Shown here: piece by piece, positions 9,653-18,038 of the stretch
Layout of the letters: each line of letters starts with the position of its first letter
How positions within the stretch are numbered: the first letter of the stretch is position 1
Origin: Dyadobacter subterraneus
Lineage (GTDB): Bacteria > Bacteroidota > Bacteroidia > Cytophagales > Spirosomataceae
Assembly: GCF_015221875.1 (NCBI RefSeq)
Contig: NZ_JACYGY010000002.1
Coordinates: 186,001 to 250,000 of the forward strand
DNA length: 64,000 bases
Reading direction: 5' to 3'
Translations under genes and position numbers: made by a program
The notes under the pieces: model-generated
The model's input: the letters and a program-made list of their open reading frames with translations, nothing else
Databases searched by the model: none
Told to the model about the DNA's origin: nothing

Positions 9653-10219
9653 TCAGACTTCTTTTTCAAAAGAAACTTTGTTGTAAATCTTGCTTAGCGG
9701 TAGTTCTATGTTAAAATGAGTGAGTTTAATAATGTCATCCATTTTTTCATAAAACTCAACATACCAACGTTCGCCTTCACGCGTATACATTTCCACAAAA
9801 CAGTTATTTTGTTCAACGATAATGTAATACTCTAATGAATTTATTGATCTGTATTCATTAAGTTTTGTGATGCGATCTGTCTTTTCAGTACTTTCAGAAA
9901 TTACCTCAACAATTAAAAGTGGTTCAGTTGCATACTTTATTTTATTGCCTGCCTCCTTAAAAATAAAAAAATCCGGGATACGGAAAATTTTACCTTCCTC
10001 CACTTGTAATTTAACTGCATTTTGAACAAAAATATAAGCTTGGTCTTGCAGTAATCCGCGTATATAAAAATGTATATTTCCAGCGATCTGATTCGCTGTA
10101 ACCGATTCTCCCGACATCTCTGTGATTTCTCCGTTTACGTATTCGAAACGCCCTTCATGCGTTTCGCAAAACTTAAAGTACTCTTCCAGACTGTGAAGTT
10201 TTTCGGCTACTGCTTCCAT
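9653..10219 (-). CDS. Uma2 family (DUF820) putative PD-(D/E)XK endonuclease
   Basis: 188 residues. Typical Uma2 features are present: an N-terminal EEYFKFCETHEGRFEYVNGEI region, the central RIPDFFIF (catalytic Asp of the PD-(D/E)XK fold) and LLIVEVISEST (the E-x-x-type catalytic strand), followed by Asp-Arg-x-x-Lys-x-x-x-Tyr (DRITKLNEYRS) and YYIIVEQ. The family is abundant in cyanobacteria and some Bacteroidota, often as scattered single genes of unknown role. It converges on the DUF3748 gene with only 3 bp between stops and has no obvious operon partner. Confidence 0.85.
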   Translation of the reverse strand: MEAVAEKLHSLEEYFKFCETHEGRFEYVNGEITEMSGESVTANQIAGNIHFYIRGLLQDQAYIFVQNAVKLQVEEGKIFRIPDFFIFKEAGNKIKYATEPLLIVEVISESTEKTDRITKLNEYRSINSLEYYIIVEQNNCFVEMYTREGERWYVEFYEKMDDIIKLTHFNIELPLSKIYNKVSFEKEV

Positions 10220-10351
10220 AAGATTTTCATTTTATCAAAAATACATTTTTAAATCGGAAACCTTAAACGCTTATTCCATATAGTTATAGTTTAATCAAAC
10301 AATTCATAAAGATAAGCATGAGAAATACTTAGGCTCATCTCATTGCTCAAA

Positions 10352-11374
10352 TCAACCATTTTTCAATGACGAACTCCTGACAAATAATTCTGACTGCAAA
10401 ACAATTGTTTTGGATGTATCAATATGCTGAATTCCTTTTAAGTGATTTACCAAACTTCTTATAGCAACTTCGCCCATTTGCTGTCCGGGATAATAAACCG
10501 TTGTTAAATTAGGTTCTATGACTTGTGAAACGGGATCGTTATTAAATCCTACAACTGCTATATCATCCGGAATTACATATCCTTTTTCCTTCAAAGATTT
10601 CATACAGCTTACCGCGCAAATATCATTGGAAATAAAGATTCCATCCGGCTTCGATTCCATTTCATCAATTTTTTGAGCTACCAATTTCCCAGCTTCCTGG
10701 CTCAAATCCGTTACCATTACCAAATCATCCTGCAAAGGCAAACCGTTCTGAACAAGCGCGTTTTGGTAACCTTTTAATCGTCCGGAATAGACATTTCTTT
10801 TAAGGTTTCCGGTGACGTGCATAATCCTTTTGCAGCCCTGATTTATCAAATGGGAAGTCGCATCAAATCCTGCAAGTTCATTATCAATTACAACCCCACT
10901 GCATGCTGGATGGTCAATAATCCGGTCGAAAAATAAGATCGGAACACCCTTTTTTATGAAATTTTCAAAATGCTCAAAAGTATCAGTATCATAAGCAACG
11001 GAAGCTAATAAGCCATCCACACGACTGTTAAACATCGTTTTGGCATTGGCAATCTCTTTTTTTACAGATTCCAAAGACTGGCTTATCAAAAGATTATATC
11101 CCGAATCGTTTGCCTCCTCCTCCATTCCGGCCAGAACAGCAGACATAAAATGACTGTTCAATCGGGGTACGATCACACCTAATGTATTGGTACTACGTCT
11201 TCGCAAATTGCTCGCAAAAGTGTTGGAACGATAACCCAATTCACTCGCCTTTTGACCAATTAATAACTTGGTTTTGCTGTTGATCGCCGGATGATCATTC
11301 AATGCCCTGCTAACTGTGGCCGGAGAAATTTCGAGTATTTTAGCTATATCATAAATGGTAACTTCCTTGTCCAT
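10352..11374 (-). CDS. LacI family transcriptional regulator, probable regulator of uxuA
   Basis: 340 residues from ATG at 11374. The frame is open further upstream to an ATG at 11458, but MDKEVTIYDIAKILEISPAT is the usual LacI N-terminus and the extra 28 residues would be an unrelated hydrophobic stretch, so the internal start is chosen. The helix-turn-helix (TIYDIAKIL, SPATVSRALN) is followed by hinge residues ELGYRSN and a periplasmic-binding-protein-like sensor domain (LGVIVPRLNSHF to the C-terminus). It is divergent from uxuA, and a near-perfect LacI-type palindrome lies between them at 11439-11452. Control of hexuronate use is the simplest reading; the inducer is unknown. Confidence 0.9.
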   Translation of the reverse strand: MDKEVTIYDIAKILEISPATVSRALNDHPAINSKTKLLIGQKASELGYRSNTFASNLRRRSTNTLGVIVPRLNSHFMSAVLAGMEEEANDSGYNLLISQSLESVKKEIANAKTMFNSRVDGLLASVAYDTDTFEHFENFIKKGVPILFFDRIIDHPACSGVVIDNELAGFDATSHLINQGCKRIMHVTGNLKRNVYSGRLKGYQNALVQNGLPLQDDLVMVTDLSQEAGKLVAQKIDEMESKPDGIFISNDICAVSCMKSLKEKGYVIPDDIAVVGFNNDPVSQVIEPNLTTVYYPGQQMGEVAIRSLVNHLKGIQHIDTSKTIVLQSELFVRSSSLKNG

Positions 11375-11438
11375 AGCAGAGGTAATACGTGTGAACCTGA
11401 AAGATAATAACAAAAGTATGGTTTGTAATAAAAAATTA

Positions 11439-11452
11439 TGCAATCGGTTGCA
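11439..11452. promoter_or_regulatory. LacI-type operator between lacI-like gene and uxuA
   Basis: TGCAATCGGTTGCA is palindromic except for one central mismatch pair and carries the CG step and TGCAA/TTGCA arms typical of LacI/GalR operators. It sits 65 bp from the regulator start and 65 bp from the uxuA start, placed to control both. The assignment is by pattern; binding is inferred. Confidence 0.7.
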
Positions 11453-11516
11453 ATGCAAATTAATATTCAGATATTTATACCTTTAAAAATTGTTAAAATT
11501 CTTGTTTTGATCTTCC

Positions 11517-12713
11517 ATGATACATACCATGCGCTGGTTCGGTCCTAATGACCCTGTTTCTTTAATGGATATTCGTCAGGCCGGATGCAGTGGCGTAGTG
11601 AGTGCATTGCACCAGATTCCTGTCGGAGATATCTGGACTTTGTCGGAAATTGAAAACCGCAAAAAATTAATTGAAGAGAAAAACAAACAGTACTCCACAT
11701 TAAAATGGATGGTTGTTGAAAGTCTTCCGGTACATGAGGATATTAAAAAAGGTCTTCCATCGCGTGATTTGTATATTGAAAATTATAAAGAATCGTTAAA
11801 AAACCTTTCCGCTTCAGGTATTAAAACGGTCTGTTACAATTTTATGCCGGTGCTGGACTGGTCGCGTACGTCACTTGATTATGAAATGCCCGAAGGTTCA
11901 AAAACACTTCGATTCGTATGGGTGGATTTTGCAATTTTTGATTTATTTATTTTGAAAAGACCTGGTGCAGAACAGGATTATGAACCGGAAACCAGGATTG
12001 CGGCTGAAAGCAAATTCCATAGCTTGTCCTCCTATCAGCTTTCAGTTTTGACCAATACCGTTTTACTAGGCTTACCAGGTTCAGAAGAAGCATTTAATCT
12101 CAACGTTTTTCAAAGTTTAATTGATCAATATGCTGATATTGATGATAGCCAGTTAAGAAAAAATCTGTATTATTTTATTTCCCAGGTAGCACCTTTGGCG
12201 CAGGAACTGGGCGTAAATCTTTGCATTCACCCGGACGATCCGCCAAGATCACTTTTAGGCCTCCCGCGTGTAGTCAGCACAGAATCGGATTTTGAGCAGT
12301 TGATGCAAGCTTGTGATGTAAGAGCAAATGGAATCACTTTCTGCACCGGCTCCCTGGGTGTTAGGGAAGATAATGATCTTCCGGGCATGATCGAACGCTT
12401 CGGTGATCGAATCCATTTTGTCCATTTGCGAACTACCAAACGCGAGGAGGGAACCAGAAACTTTCATGAAGCACCGCATTTGAAAGGCGATGTGGATATG
12501 TATGAAGTTGTAAAAGCATTACTCAAAGAAGAGAAAAAACGCAATTCTGCCGGATATTCTGATTTCGCATTACCAATGCGGCCAGACCACGGTTTTCAAA
12601 TGCTTGATGATTTACATAAAAAAACCTACCCAGGTTATTCAGCAATTGGCCGATTGAAGGCGCTGGCAGAATTAAGAGGACTGGAAATGGGAATTTCAAG
12701 ATCGCTGACCTGA
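11517..12713 (+). CDS. uxuA: Mannonate dehydratase
   Basis: 398 residues, the normal UxuA length. The N-terminus MRWFGPNDPVSL and the HPDDPPRSLLGLPRVVST metal/substrate segment are diagnostic, and the later IHFVHLRTT and RPDHGFQMLDD stretches fit the TIM-barrel C-terminal half. UxuA dehydrates D-mannonate to 2-keto-3-deoxy-D-gluconate in glucuronate/alginate-type uronic acid catabolism in the cytoplasm. The gene is divergent from the LacI regulator and is followed 104 bp later by an SDR oxidoreductase likely to supply or interconvert the hexonate. No kdgK/kdgA genes are seen downstream, although the kinase half of the fusion at the window start could be related to such a step; that is speculation. 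Confidence 0.93.
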   Translation: MIHTMRWFGPNDPVSLMDIRQAGCSGVVSALHQIPVGDIWTLSEIENRKKLIEEKNKQYSTLKWMVVESLPVHEDIKKGLPSRDLYIENYKESLKNLSASGIKTVCYNFMPVLDWSRTSLDYEMPEGSKTLRFVWVDFAIFDLFILKRPGAEQDYEPETRIAAESKFHSLSSYQLSVLTNTVLLGLPGSEEAFNLNVFQSLIDQYADIDDSQLRKNLYYFISQVAPLAQELGVNLCIHPDDPPRSLLGLPRVVSTESDFEQLMQACDVRANGITFCTGSLGVREDNDLPGMIERFGDRIHFVHLRTTKREEGTRNFHEAPHLKGDVDMYEVVKALLKEEKKRNSAGYSDFALPMRPDHGFQMLDDLHKKTYPGYSAIGRLKALAELRGLEMGISRSLT

Positions 12714-12817
12714 TCTTTGATATAAAAATTATACCAATATCAGTTAAGTCTAAATATTTGCAGACCGCACAGATTTAGGCTTTTAAAAAATTACCATCAT
12801 TCAACTTTTTGATAAAA

Positions 12818-13609
12818 ATGCCCGAATCAAATTTTAATGAGGAAATCTCACAATCCACTATTTTTTCATTGGAAGGCAAATTAGCCCTCATTACCGGAGG
12901 CGGTAGCGGTATCGGATTTTACATTGCACAATGTATGGTTCAAGCCGGAGCAAAAGTTGTACTGACTGGCCGCCGTGAAGCCGTTTTGCAGGAAACAGTG
13001 GAAAAATTAGGGTCAAAAGCAACTTATTTCGTCAATGACATTACACAATTGGAAACAATTCCGGCGCTTGTTGAAGCGATTGAAGCTCAATGCGGACCGA
13101 TAGATATCCTGGTTAATAATGCCGGAATCAATATGAAAAAGTTTGCTGTGGAAGTAACGGATGCGGATTTTGATAAAGTCATACAAACAAACCTGCACGC
13201 CGTTTTTTCCATGACGCGTGAATGTGGAAAACGGATGATAGAAAGAAAATCAGGCTCAATTATCATGATCACATCCATGGCCGCCATTTATGGAATTGAC
13301 AGAGTTGTGGCGTACACAGCATCCAAATCAGCCGTTGGCGGTATGGTAAAAGCCTTAACCACAGAATTTTCGCCGTATAATGTCAGAATTAATGCCGTTG
13401 CACCCGGATTTATAGAAACACCCATGATGCTGACGGCCATGAACGGAGATTCTTCGCGTAGAGATAAGGCCATGGACCGCACACCAATGGGAACCTGGGG
13501 AAAACCGGAAGACATTGGCTGGGCAGCAGTATTTCTGGCGTCAAATGCGGCAAAATTTATTACCGGCGTTTCGCTTCCGGTTGATGGTGGAAATTCTATC
13601 GGATTTTGA
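12818..13609 (+). CDS. SDR family oxidoreductase (fructuronate/gluconate 5-dehydrogenase-like)
   Basis: 263 residues from ATG at 12818; an in-frame TTG nine bases earlier is less likely. Classical short-chain dehydrogenase motifs are present: the Rossmann GGGSGIG, NNAG, a catalytic Ser in MITSMAAIYG, and YTASK with catalytic Tyr and Lys. PGFIETPM and VDGG near the end are also typical. Its position after uxuA suggests it replaces the non-SDR UxuB mannonate oxidoreductase, interconverting fructuronate and mannonate with NAD(P)H; family similarity alone would also allow gluconate 5-dehydrogenase or 3-oxoacyl reductase activity. The next gene starts 37 bp downstream. Confidence 0.85.
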   Translation: MPESNFNEEISQSTIFSLEGKLALITGGGSGIGFYIAQCMVQAGAKVVLTGRREAVLQETVEKLGSKATYFVNDITQLETIPALVEAIEAQCGPIDILVNNAGINMKKFAVEVTDADFDKVIQTNLHAVFSMTRECGKRMIERKSGSIIMITSMAAIYGIDRVVAYTASKSAVGGMVKALTTEFSPYNVRINAVAPGFIETPMMLTAMNGDSSRRDKAMDRTPMGTWGKPEDIGWAAVFLASNAAKFITGVSLPVDGGNSIGF

Positions 13610-13646
13610 AAAATATTCCTATTCCTCAATAAAGTCAATCTCAATA

Positions 13647-14486
13647 ATGAAAAGAACAGTTTTTGAAAAATTAACCTGTTTGATACTGGTGCTGTCAATG
13701 GCATTTTGCAGCATACCGGCACAGGCACAAAAAATCAAGTGGAACAAAGTTAAAATCCTTGTTTACACCAAAAATGGTAAGGGTTATATTCATGACAACA
13801 TAGCCAATTCCGTCGAAGCGATTCAGGCACTTGGGAAACAGTATGGTTTTACAGTTGATGCAAGTGATGATCCTTCAAAATTCACAGATGAAAATCTGAA
13901 ACAATATGATGCGCTGGTTTTTTCAAATACAAATAATGACGTTTTTGATACCGATGCACAGCGCGTTGCCTTGATGCGTTACATACAGGCAGGCGGAAAT
14001 TTTGTGGGTTTGCATTCGGCTTGTGGTACTGAGCGCAGTTGGAGATGGTTTAAGAATTTGCTTGGCGGCACTTTTTTCTGGCATGAACCCGGACAAAGTT
14101 TTACTGTCAATATTCTTGATGCTAAAAATCCTTCACTTTCACATTTGCCTCAAAAATGGAACCGAGAAAAGGATGAGTTTTACTTTCTCAAAGAAATGAG
14201 CGTAAACCTGAATGTGCTTGCCGTGAACGATCATACAACCATTCAGAAACCTGCCGGAAAAGCGCTTGACACTTTCGGAAATGTATTTCCATCTGTCTGG
14301 TGGCATGAATATGACGGAGGCCGCGCTTTTTACACTTCCATCGGACACGAAAAAGACGATTACCTAAAAGACGATTTACGTAAACACGTTTTAGGAGGAA
14401 TTGAATGGGCAATCGGCTCACAAAGACCACGTAATTACAGCAAAGCATACGCAAAAACCCCATCGGACGAAGTCCAAACCAAATAG
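13647..14486 (+). CDS. Secreted ThuA-domain protein (glutamine amidotransferase-like fold)
   Basis: 279 residues from ATG at 13647. The open frame extends back into the SDR gene, but this ATG is followed by a clear signal peptide (LILVLSMAFCSIPAQAQ). The ThuA fold is indicated by ILVYTKNGKGYIHDNI, YDALVFSNT, FVGLHSACGTERSW and the late FPSVWWHEYDGGRAFYTSIGH stretch. ThuA-like domains occur with sugar oxidoreductases and are implicated in trehalose or 3-keto-sugar metabolism, but the chemistry of exported members is not established. A second ThuA domain forms the N-terminus of the large protein at 23576-27304. It is followed by a Gfo/Idh/MocA gene, a common pairing. Confidence 0.88.
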   Translation: MKRTVFEKLTCLILVLSMAFCSIPAQAQKIKWNKVKILVYTKNGKGYIHDNIANSVEAIQALGKQYGFTVDASDDPSKFTDENLKQYDALVFSNTNNDVFDTDAQRVALMRYIQAGGNFVGLHSACGTERSWRWFKNLLGGTFFWHEPGQSFTVNILDAKNPSLSHLPQKWNREKDEFYFLKEMSVNLNVLAVNDHTTIQKPAGKALDTFGNVFPSVWWHEYDGGRAFYTSIGHEKDDYLKDDLRKHVLGGIEWAIGSQRPRNYSKAYAKTPSDEVQTK

Positions 14487-14530
14487 GCCTGAAAGGCCGA
14501 CATACCTCAACATGGGGCATCGCCCTATGG
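14486..14530. repeat. REP-like palindromic intergenic repeat, copy 1
   Basis: Starting at the last base of the ThuA stop codon, the spacer reads AGGCCTGAAAGGCC, then a short variable part and GGGGCATCGCCCTATGG. The element at 17854-17898 has the same order (AGCCCTGAAAAGGCG, then GGGGCATCGCCCTAT). The two share the GATGGGGCATCGCCC-type core in non-coding spacers, indicating a dispersed repeat family. Confidence 0.65.
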
Positions 14531-14586
14531 CACTGAGATTTGGCTAACTCCATAACCCGATCCAATCACCATCAATCCTGAATCCA

Positions 14587-16023
14587 ATGCATAACTCAGA
14601 AGAAAAAAATCAAAGCAGAAGATCATTTCTGAAAACGGCCGGAACGGGTACCGCGGGTATCATCGCCGCGTCAATGTTCCCAACGATTGTTCCAGCCAGC
14701 GTTTTTGGTAAAAATGCACCAAGCAATAAAATCAATATCGGACAAATCGGATTCGGCCGGATAGGCTCTTCGCACGATTTGCCAGAAGTTATAAAAAATG
14801 AAGCTGCACACGTAATTGCGGTAGCGGATCTTGACAAAAACCGTTTGGCACAAGGAAAAATCTGGATTGAAAAAAAATATGCTGAACGAACCGGAAAAGA
14901 GAAATATCTGGACGTAAAAACCTACGATGATTATCAAGAAATCCTGGCAAGAAAGGATATAGACGCAGTTATTATCAGTACGCCGGATCACTGGCATGCA
15001 CAACCAGCCATGGAAGCAGCCGTAGCCGGAAAACATATTTACATGCAAAAGCCTACTTCCCTGACCATTAGAGAAGGTCGACAAATGGCTGATATGGTTA
15101 TAAAGAAAAAAGTCATTTTTCAGTTGGGAAGTCAGCAAAGATCGATAAGCCCGTGGCCTCAATTTAAAAGAACTTGCGAACTGGTGCGTAACGGAAGAAT
15201 CGGGAAATTGAAAAAGGTATATGTTGGACTTCCTGGTGATCCTTCGGGCGGAAATCCTGCAAAAATGCCGGTTCCTTCGAATTTGAATTATGATATGTGG
15301 CTGGGCTCAACTCCGGACATTTATTACACCCTGGACCGGGTTCATTCCCAAACTGATATGCTAAATGAACGTCCGGGATGGTTACGTCTGGAACAATTTG
15401 GTGCCGGAATGATCACAGGCTGGGGATCACATCATATTGATATTGCCCATTGGGGAATGGATACCGAGTTAACCGGACCAATTGAGATCGAAGGAAAGGC
15501 AACATTTCCGGCTCCCGGTTCAGGATTGTGGGATGTTCACGGCGACTTTTTAGTTAACTCAAAATATGCAAACGGCGTAGAAATGGAAATTGGCGGGACT
15601 AACCCCAACGGTGTAAAATTTGAAGGAACAGAAGGTTGGATTTTTGTTTCTCGTGGTAATGTAGGCGTAACAGCCTCTGATCCTGGCGCAGCACAATCAG
15701 CAAAAGAAAACAAAGCATTCTATGCAAGTGACCCAAAAATTCTTGGATCGGTAATCGGACAAAATGAAATTCATTTATATGAAAGTCCGGAGCAGCACCA
15801 AAACTGGATCGAAAGTATTCAGAGCGGCAAACAAACGATAAGTCACGCTGAAATTGCTCAACGCTCCTGCACTGCCTGTCTTCTGGCTCATACGGCTATG
15901 AAACTTGGCAGAAAACTGAAATGGGATCCTAAAAAAGAAGATTTTATTGGTGACAAAGAAGCCAGTGCAACATTATCAAGACCACAACGCGGACCTTATG
16001 GAACGACGAAGGTGAAAGGCTGA
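14587..16023 (+). CDS. Tat-exported Gfo/Idh/MocA family oxidoreductase
   Basis: 478 residues. A twin-arginine signal (QSRRSFLKTAG) precedes a hydrophobic stretch, so folded export with a bound nicotinamide cofactor is likely. The Rossmann motif is GQIGFGRIG (residues ~52-60). The usual EKP motif is MQKP (QKP at ~154-156), as is frequent in the exported branch. GWGSHHIDIAHWGMDTE provides the catalytic His pair typical of this branch. Members are thought to oxidise or reduce sugars at C3 or similar positions in the periplasm; the substrate is unknown. It follows the ThuA gene and a REP-like repeat by 100 bp and ends just before a strong terminator, so it closes the uxuA-led unit. Confidence 0.88.
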   Translation: MHNSEEKNQSRRSFLKTAGTGTAGIIAASMFPTIVPASVFGKNAPSNKINIGQIGFGRIGSSHDLPEVIKNEAAHVIAVADLDKNRLAQGKIWIEKKYAERTGKEKYLDVKTYDDYQEILARKDIDAVIISTPDHWHAQPAMEAAVAGKHIYMQKPTSLTIREGRQMADMVIKKKVIFQLGSQQRSISPWPQFKRTCELVRNGRIGKLKKVYVGLPGDPSGGNPAKMPVPSNLNYDMWLGSTPDIYYTLDRVHSQTDMLNERPGWLRLEQFGAGMITGWGSHHIDIAHWGMDTELTGPIEIEGKATFPAPGSGLWDVHGDFLVNSKYANGVEMEIGGTNPNGVKFEGTEGWIFVSRGNVGVTASDPGAAQSAKENKAFYASDPKILGSVIGQNEIHLYESPEQHQNWIESIQSGKQTISHAEIAQRSCTACLLAHTAMKLGRKLKWDPKKEDFIGDKEASATLSRPQRGPYGTTKVKG

Positions 16024-16041
16024 GCCAGTTCTAAACGTACA

Positions 16042-16080
16042 AAATCCCTTCAAACATAGAAGTTTGGAGGGATTTTTTTG
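16042..16080 (+). terminator. Rho-independent terminator after the Tat-exported oxidoreductase gene
   Basis: A 13-bp stem (AATCCCTTCAAAC at 16043-16055 with GTTTGGAGGGATT at 16062-16074, one G-T pair) and a 6-base loop are followed by a run of T. Confidence 0.9.
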
Positions 16081-16172
16081 TTTGAATCCAATCTTTTTCA
16101 ACAGATTGATTTCCGTTGAGTTATTTGGGTTAAATTAGATAAAAACTGACCTGACTCCTAAACCTCAGCTTC

Positions 16173-17855
16173 ATGAAACATCTGCTACTTTCACTCCTAT
16201 TTTGCGCCTGTCTGTTTTCTTGTTCGTCAAAAAACAAATATGAAACTATCATCCGTAACGGAATAATCTACGATGGAAATGGAGAAAAACCATTCACCGC
16301 GGATATCGGAATTAATGCAGATACCATCGCTTTCATTGGCGATCTAAAAAATGAATCCGCTAAAAATGAAATAGACGCGAAAGGAAAAGCGATTGCGCCA
16401 GGTTTTATTAATATGCTGAGTTGGGCAACGGAATCTTTGATTCAGGATGGTCGCAGTCAGAGTGATATCAGACAAGGAGTAACCTTGGAAGTAATGGGAG
16501 AAGGCACCAGTATGGGGCCGCTAAACCCGAAAATGAAATCTGAACTGCAAAAAGGACAAAGCGATATTAAATACAAAATCAACTGGAATACGCTGGGTGA
16601 ATATCTCAATTTTCTGGAAAAGAAAGGGATAAGCTGTAATGTGGCTTCGTTTATTGGTGCTGGTACAGTGCGGACTTATGTTGTTGGAGAAGATAACCGC
16701 AAAGCCACAGCCGCTGAACTTGACAGCATGCAGTTATTAGTAAAATCGGCCATGGAAGAAGGTGCCATGGGTGTGGGTTCTTCTTTAATTTATCCTCCTG
16801 ATTTTTTCGCTGATACGCAGGAATTGATTGCGTTATGCAAAGAGGCATCGAAACATGGCGGCATGTACATTTCCCATATGCGTAGCGAGGGAAATAAACT
16901 GGATGAGGCTGTCGAAGAATTAATTACAATTTCCAAAGAAGCCAACATCCCGGCAGAAATATATCACCTCAAGGCAGCAGGAAAAGATAACCGGAAGAAA
17001 ATGGACGGCGTGATCAAACGCATTGAAAAAGCAAGAGCCGAAGGTTTGCACATTACCGCTGACATGTACACGTACCTTGCCGGCGCTACCGGACTTACCG
17101 CCTCATTTCCTCCTTCTTTGCAGGATGGCGGTTTTGGAAAATTATGGCTGCGTTTGCAGGATCCGGCCATCAGAGCCAAAATGGCGAAAGCAATGAAAAC
17201 GAATCCTTCTGATTGGGAAAATCTTTATTACGGCGCAGGATCGGCTGAAAAGGTATTATTGCTTGGTTTCAAACAAGATTCGTTAAAGAAATATACCGGG
17301 AAAACTTTGGCAGAAGTGGCTAAAATAAAAGGAAAATCACCCCAGGAAACGGCTATGGATCTGATCGTTCAGGATAGTACAAGAATTGGTGCTGCGTATT
17401 TTCTTATGAACGAGGAAAACGTCAAAAAACAAGTTGCTTTACCGTGGGTAAGTTTCGGATCTGACGAAGGAAGTTATACGCCGGAAGGAGTTTTTCTTAA
17501 ATCGCAGCCACATCCAAGAGCTTATGGGAATTTCATTCGGGTGATCGGCCAGTATTCCAGGGATGAGAAATTATTGCCTTTGGAAAAAGCCATTTATAAA
17601 CTGGCAAAGCTCCCGGCTACAAATTTAAAGCTCAAAAAACGTGGTGAACTTAAAGCGGGTTATTTCGCGGATGTGATAATTTTTGATCCGCAAAAGGTGA
17701 AAGATTTAGCAACCTACGACAAACCACAACAATTTGCCACCGGCATTTCTGATGTTTTTGTAAATGGTGTTGCGGTTTTGAAAAACGGTGAACACACCGG
17801 CGCCACTCCCGGAAAATTCGTAAAGGGCCCCGGATACAAATCCGGTAACAAATAG
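16173..17855 (+). CDS. D-aminoacylase-like amidohydrolase lipoprotein lacking the HxH metal motif
   Basis: 560 residues with lipobox LFSC (Cys17). The architecture is that of the amidohydrolase superfamily: an N-terminal beta-sandwich strand (IIRNGIIYDGNGEKPF), a TIM barrel, and a C-terminal GELKAGYFADVIIFDP segment. In D-aminoacylases the barrel opens with PGFID followed by HxH metal ligands; here residues ~76-84 read PGFINMLSW, so both His are replaced. Other candidate ligands remain: His in YISHMRSEG, His in EIYHLKAAG, and Asp in SFGSDEGS. N-acyl-D-amino-acid deacylase activity is therefore uncertain, though a one-metal mechanism is possible and I believe similar PGFINMLSW proteins exist elsewhere. 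It stands alone between a terminator and a repeat-rich spacer. Confidence 0.82.
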   Translation: MKHLLLSLLFCACLFSCSSKNKYETIIRNGIIYDGNGEKPFTADIGINADTIAFIGDLKNESAKNEIDAKGKAIAPGFINMLSWATESLIQDGRSQSDIRQGVTLEVMGEGTSMGPLNPKMKSELQKGQSDIKYKINWNTLGEYLNFLEKKGISCNVASFIGAGTVRTYVVGEDNRKATAAELDSMQLLVKSAMEEGAMGVGSSLIYPPDFFADTQELIALCKEASKHGGMYISHMRSEGNKLDEAVEELITISKEANIPAEIYHLKAAGKDNRKKMDGVIKRIEKARAEGLHITADMYTYLAGATGLTASFPPSLQDGGFGKLWLRLQDPAIRAKMAKAMKTNPSDWENLYYGAGSAEKVLLLGFKQDSLKKYTGKTLAEVAKIKGKSPQETAMDLIVQDSTRIGAAYFLMNEENVKKQVALPWVSFGSDEGSYTPEGVFLKSQPHPRAYGNFIRVIGQYSRDEKLLPLEKAIYKLAKLPATNLKLKKRGELKAGYFADVIIFDPQKVKDLATYDKPQQFATGISDVFVNGVAVLKNGEHTGATPGKFVKGPGYKSGNK

Positions 17856-18033
17856 CCCTGAAAAGGCGTCATATCTTAGGATGGGGCATCGCCCTATCCA
17901 TTTTCGGCAACGATGATATTTGATCAATTGTAATTATTGGCATATTCCCCATGGGCGTTGAACATTCCCATGGGCGATGGAACATTCCCCATGGGCGTTG
18001 GCCATGGCTAAGATATCACGCCCTTTCAGGGCT
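17854..18033. repeat. Composite REP-like element with 26-bp outer inverted repeats
   Basis: The left arm (17854-17879, AGCCCTGAAAAGGCGTCATA then TCTTAG) and the reverse complement of the right arm (18008-18033) match at 24 of 26 positions. Inside are GGGGCATCGCCC and three 20-bp tandem units. It fills the spacer between convergent genes (amidohydrolase +, AraC regulator -) and could act as a bidirectional terminator or a REPIN-like repeat. No RAYT transposase gene is in the window. Confidence 0.75.
17944..18003 (+). repeat. Three tandem 20-bp units
   Basis: Units start at 17944, 17964 and 17984. All follow ATTCCCCATGGGCGTTGGAC with minor changes: unit 2 has one C fewer in the C-run and GATGGA in place of GTTGA. 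Each contains the CCCATGGG palindrome. There are too few, unspaced units for a CRISPR array. Confidence 0.85.
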
Positions 18034-18038
18034 AAATT

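Noticed and set aside
14671..15162. 163-codon open frame on the minus strand
   Set aside because: Antisense to the Tat-exported oxidoreductase, which has full family motifs.
17944..18003. Short CRISPR-like array
   Set aside because: Only three directly abutting 20-bp units without spacers, and no cas gene in the window.
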